A DNA stretch of 64,000 nucleotides from an uncultured Aquimarina sp. Its GTDB lineage: Bacteria; Bacteroidota; Bacteroidia; Flavobacteriales; Flavobacteriaceae. A program made the translations under genes and the position numbers. This document shows positions 60,908 to 64,000 of the stretch, piece by piece. A model generated the notes under the pieces. That model was not told where the DNA came from. It saw only the letters and a program-made list of their open reading frames with translations, and ran no database searches. How positions within the stretch are numbered: the first letter of the stretch is position 1; each line of letters starts with the position of its first letter. The DNA is taken from NCBI GenBank assembly GCA_947500545.1, contig CANMSO010000002.1, positions 434,001 to 498,000 of the forward strand, given 5' to 3'.

Positions 60908-62399
60908 TTGGCAGTGTGATTTTGAAATTTGTTAACCCTTTATCCAAGAATAATTGTATAGTTCCACCATGTTTTTCGATAATGGTTTTGGTATAAAATA
61001 ATCCAATTCCGAAACCTTTAACATCGTGAGTATTTCCTTTTGGCACACGATAAAATTTTTCGAATATTTTTTCTTTGTGTGCTTTAGTTAAGGATTTTCC
61101 GCTGTCAGTAATTTCTATTACGATATTTGATTTTGTTTTTTTAATATTCACTTCCACGGCATTTCCACCATACTTTATGGCATTGTCTATTATGTTGTTA
61201 ATAGCATTTTCGAAATGAAACACATCTACTTTTCCCCGTATGTTTTTGTGTGAACTATTGAAAACAACTTCTTTTTCTGGTGAGTTTGTTTGATGTTTTG
61301 TAGTAATTGTTTTGATATGATCAACAAGATACATTTCTTCCAAATTCAATTTTAATTTATCACTATCAAGGGTTGCTGTCTCAAGTATTTTTTCAACCAT
61401 TACATTAAGTTTTCCTAATTGATTTGAAGACATTTTTACATATTTTTCTGTCTTCTCAGGATCATTTTCCTGATTGAAATTTTGAATACCCTCTAATGCA
61501 GCACTTATTGTTGCAATGGGTGTCTTAAATTCATGAGTTATATTACTTATCAAATCATTTTTTAGTTCTGCTAATTGTTTTTGATGATTAATTATTCGCA
61601 ATAAAAACAACAGGCAAGCAATTACCGAACCTACCAGTAAAAATGATAAAAGAATGCCGACCAGATTTTTCTTAAAAATGGCTAGTTTTTCGTTTGTGAA
61701 AAATAATTCAAGAGTACTACGTTTTGGAAGATAGAAAGATTTTGAAGAGGTACTTAATATTGCCGAATCGATAATTCCCGAGTTGATTTTTTTGGTTTTG
61801 CCAAAAATGTCTTCATAACTTAAACCGTAATCGACATTTATGTTTTTACGAAGTAATTCTTTCTTAATTAGTGCATCAATCTTTTCGAGATGAAAAGAAT
61901 CTTGACTTACAGATACAGTTATTTCAGTAGACATAGTTTTATGTCGTTTGTCGATTGAATCATTGTCTTTTTTTATAAGAAATCTTCTTGAAAGATATAA
62001 CCCTTGAGCATCTTTAATTGTACGGTTTTCTGATAAATCATGATTTTCAGATAAGCCTTTATTAAAAATTGTCACTCGAGTGTCTTTATTAATATCCAAA
62101 GAGTCCAAACCTTTAAAATCTTCGTTAAGATAATCGATGCGTTTCAAAAGACTATCAAGTTTAATTCTTCGATTTATATGATATGAAGAATCTGGTTTGA
62201 TATACCCAATGATGTTTTTTTCAGTTATTTCAATGAAATATTGATCTACCGCATTATCCAAACTAATCTGCACTTCATTGATCAATTGTTGCTTGCTGGC
62301 CTTGTAATTTTTAAAATTCCAATATATCTGTATTGCCAATGTAGCCAGGATAACGGTACTAATAAAGTATAATATGTTTCTATAATTTCTTTTTCTCAT
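60900..62399 (-). CDS. Two-component sensor histidine kinase
   Basis: A 499-residue protein with two membrane helices (about 9-26 and 247-269) enclosing a 220-residue periplasmic sensor. The HisKA region has NDLISNITHEFKTPIATI (about 279-296), where His is the phosphorylation site, and the ATPase domain has NAINNIIDNAIKYGG and KGFGIGLFYTK (about 461-471). Its partner regulator is directly downstream. The divergent GLPGLI and outer-membrane genes are plausible targets. Confidence 0.92.
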   Translation of the reverse strand: MRKRNYRNILYFISTVILATLAIQIYWNFKNYKASKQQLINEVQISLDNAVDQYFIEITEKNIIGYIKPDSSYHINRRIKLDSLLKRIDYLNEDFKGLDSLDINKDTRVTIFNKGLSENHDLSENRTIKDAQGLYLSRRFLIKKDNDSIDKRHKTMSTEITVSVSQDSFHLEKIDALIKKELLRKNINVDYGLSYEDIFGKTKKINSGIIDSAILSTSSKSFYLPKRSTLELFFTNEKLAIFKKNLVGILLSFLLVGSVIACLLFLLRIINHQKQLAELKNDLISNITHEFKTPIATISAALEGIQNFNQENDPEKTEKYVKMSSNQLGKLNVMVEKILETATLDSDKLKLNLEEMYLVDHIKTITTKHQTNSPEKEVVFNSSHKNIRGKVDVFHFENAINNIIDNAIKYGGNAVEVNIKKTKSNIVIEITDSGKSLTKAHKEKIFEKFYRVPKGNTHDVKGFGIGLFYTKTIIEKHGGTIQLFLDKGLTNFKITLPNE

Positions 62400-62524
62400 G
62401 AGTCAAAAGTAAGATTCTTATCACACATAAAACGAATCAGTTAACAGTCGTTAACACTACTTAACCCTTTGGTTAGAGCTTAGGTTTCATCTTTGTAAAA
62501 GTATTAATCAAAAAATCAAAAGTT

Positions 62525-63346
62525 ATGATACGAATAATGGTATTGATCATGTTTTTTATTGTTGAGTGTTTGTTTGCTCAAGATTTTCATGGGGTTGTTA
62601 CCTATAAAACTAATAGAAAAGTAGATCTAAAAATGGATGACTCTAGAGCAAATCCTGAAATGCAAAATAGAATTCAGGAAATGCTTAAAAAACAGTTTCA
62701 AAAAGATTTTGCACTAAGTTTTAATGCTTTCGAGTCAAACTATAAGGAAGAAGAGAGTCTAGGAGCGCCACAACCAGCTTCTGGAATGCGTGTTATGATA
62801 GCAGGAGGAGGGTCTGATATTTTATATAAAAATATAAAAGAAGAACGTTTTGCTAGTAAAAGAGACATGCTCGGTAAGTTGTTTCTTGTAAAAGATAAAC
62901 TGGAAAAGCTGGATTGGAAACTAGAAGATGAAAACAAAAAAATAGGAAACTATACTTGCTATAAAGCAACCGCAAAACGCATAGTGCAACGGGTGAGAAG
63001 TATTCGTATAAATAATGATAATAAAAACGAGGAAGTTACACCTGAAAAAGAAGAGCTTACGATTACTGCCTGGTATACTCCAGAGATACCAATCAGCAAT
63101 GGCCCTGGTAATTATTGGGGATTGCCGGGATTGATATTAGAAGTTAGTGATGGGGAGCAAAGCATGCTATGTAGCAAAATTGTCTTGAACCCAAAGAAAA
63201 AAGTTGACATTATTGAACCTACCAAAGGCAAGACCGTTACCGAAGAAGAATTTGAAAAGATCATGGAAAAGAAAATGAAAGAAATGAGAGATATAAGATC
63301 AAAACGTGGCGACGGTGATGGCGTTAGAATACGAATAGGCGGGTAA
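62525..63346 (+). CDS. GLPGLI family secreted protein
   Basis: A 273-residue protein with a signal peptide ending in LFAQ. It contains the defining GLPGLILEV motif (about 199-207) in the context ITAWYTPEIPISNGPGNYW, and C-terminal GDGDGVRIRIGG. GLPGLI proteins are periplasmic or surface proteins of Bacteroidota, frequently paired with a TonB-dependent-receptor-like protein, as here 18 bp downstream. Function unknown. Confidence 0.9.
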   Translation: MIRIMVLIMFFIVECLFAQDFHGVVTYKTNRKVDLKMDDSRANPEMQNRIQEMLKKQFQKDFALSFNAFESNYKEEESLGAPQPASGMRVMIAGGGSDILYKNIKEERFASKRDMLGKLFLVKDKLEKLDWKLEDENKKIGNYTCYKATAKRIVQRVRSIRINNDNKNEEVTPEKEELTITAWYTPEIPISNGPGNYWGLPGLILEVSDGEQSMLCSKIVLNPKKKVDIIEPTKGKTVTEEEFEKIMEKKMKEMRDIRSKRGDGDGVRIRIGG

Positions 63347-63364
63347 TTATTTAATCAATCAAAA

Positions 63365-64000
63365 ATGAACAGTAAACTAATACTATTGCTTTTCCTTTTT
63401 GGGATTGCACTTACAACTACTGCCCAAAAAGTACAAATCACTGGCTTTGTGAAAGATTCATTAGGTAATCCATTAGAAATGGCCAATGTAATTGCTTATA
63501 AAAAGAAAGATAATACCATGTCTGGTTACGGAATCACTAATAGTATAGGGAAATACAAGATCTCTGTTTCTCAAAACGAAGCCTATGTTCTTAGGGTTAG
63601 CTTTATTGGACTTTCGACAGACACTAAGTCAATTACAGTTGGTGTTGGAGATGTATCTGTGGATTTCGAAATGAAGGCACTGGAAAACAGTCTTGATGAG
63701 GTTGAAATTGTTTATGAAATACCAGTAGTCGTAAAAGGAGATACATTGGTTTATAATACAGACTCTTTTACCTCTGGAACAGAAAAAAAATTAGAAGATG
63801 TATTAGAAAAACTACCAGGTGTAGAAGTAAATGATGATGGCGAAATTGAAATTGAAGGTAAAACAGTCTCTAAAGTAATGGTTGAAGGAAAAGATTTTTT
63901 CGATGGGGATTCCAAATTGGCTACAAAAAACATTCCGGCAGATGCATTGGACAAGGTAGAAGTATTACGTAATTATGAAGATGTCAACCAAATGAGAGGG
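63365..64000 (+). CDS. Outer-membrane protein with carboxypeptidase-like regulatory domain (3' truncated)
   Basis: 212 residues are visible; the frame is open at the right edge. A signal peptide (MNSKLILLLLFLFGIAL, then TTTAQ) is followed by a CarboxypepD-regulatory-like domain (ITGFVKDSLGNPLEMANVIA at about 27; VSFIGLSTDT) and a plug-like segment (LEDVLEKLPGVEVNDDGEIE; VEGKDFFDGD at about 176). This is the start of a TonB-dependent-receptor-like or outer-membrane beta-barrel protein of the kind that follows GLPGLI genes. Confidence 0.85.
   Translation, partial: MNSKLILLLFLFGIALTTTAQKVQITGFVKDSLGNPLEMANVIAYKKKDNTMSGYGITNSIGKYKISVSQNEAYVLRVSFIGLSTDTKSITVGVGDVSVDFEMKALENSLDEVEIVYEIPVVVKGDTLVYNTDSFTSGTEKKLEDVLEKLPGVEVNDDGEIEIEGKTVSKVMVEGKDFFDGDSKLATKNIPADALDKVEVLRNYEDVNQMRG

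Overview
This is an AT-rich chromosomal window from a member of the Bacteroidota, most likely a marine-type Flavobacteriaceae. The signs are promoter -7 elements of the TAnnTTTG type, genes without Shine-Dalgarno sites, a type IX secretion (T9SS) C-terminal sorting domain, GLPGLI and DUF5686 families, a membrane-anchored AraC regulator, and a housekeeping order (pdhB / etfBA / bifunctional nuclease / CNT transporter / thyA / DHFR / fabD) that I recall as typical of flavobacteria. No tRNA, rRNA, insertion sequence or CRISPR array was found.

Positions 1-13100 (+ strand) look like the cargo end of an extracellular contractile injection system (eCIS) locus. It holds a 5'-truncated DUF4157 toxin with an AHH-type nuclease end and a touching Imm11-like immunity gene; a 1678-residue DUF4157 toxin with a tape-measure-like core and a second HNH-like end; an ankyrin protein that may be its antidote; a vanadium-haloperoxidase-like protein with a complete vanadate-binding set; a ParA ATPase; a DUF4157 protein with no toxin end; and the eCIS-type AAA+ ATPase. 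The sheath, tube and baseplate genes would lie to the left, outside the window.

Positions 13172-15705 (- strand) encode a translationally coupled pair: a TIR protein and a KGGVGR-variant P-loop NTPase carrying one membrane helix and a long collagen-like / polyglycine tail. This is the best candidate for an undescribed conflict or signalling system. A 0.5-kb gap, a small unknown gene and a membrane-anchored pentapeptide-repeat protein follow.

Positions 17731-24446 hold a methyltransferase/membrane-protein pair, a nitroreductase, an 11-residue-repeat lipoprotein, and a three-gene operon (DUF559 nuclease-like protein, radical SAM DNA-repair-like protein, DUF4130 protein). That operon diverges from a LexA/CI-like S24 regulator across a region with two matching TGGAA-N3-TTCCA operators, which suggests a damage-controlled DNA metabolism regulon.

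Positions 24524-45679 are mainly core metabolism: membrane and soluble pyrophosphatases, a DUF5686 outer-membrane protein, pdhB, etfBA, a nucleoside transporter with an extra N-terminal domain, thyA, ergothioneine genes egtB-egtD with a DUF427 gene, a 2TM-DHFR fusion and fabD. A decayed copy of the 3' end of the DUF427 gene sits 2.5 kb from its parent.

Positions 45736-64000 hold two two-component systems (LytS/LytTR and OmpR types), several hydrolases, a LysE exporter, a Nudix hydrolase preceded by a frameshifted small gene, an amidohydrolase, a DegT aminotransferase, a T9SS-secreted hydrolase, Kdo transferase waaA, a deoxynucleoside kinase, and at the right edge a GLPGLI protein followed by the start of an outer-membrane protein cut by the window.
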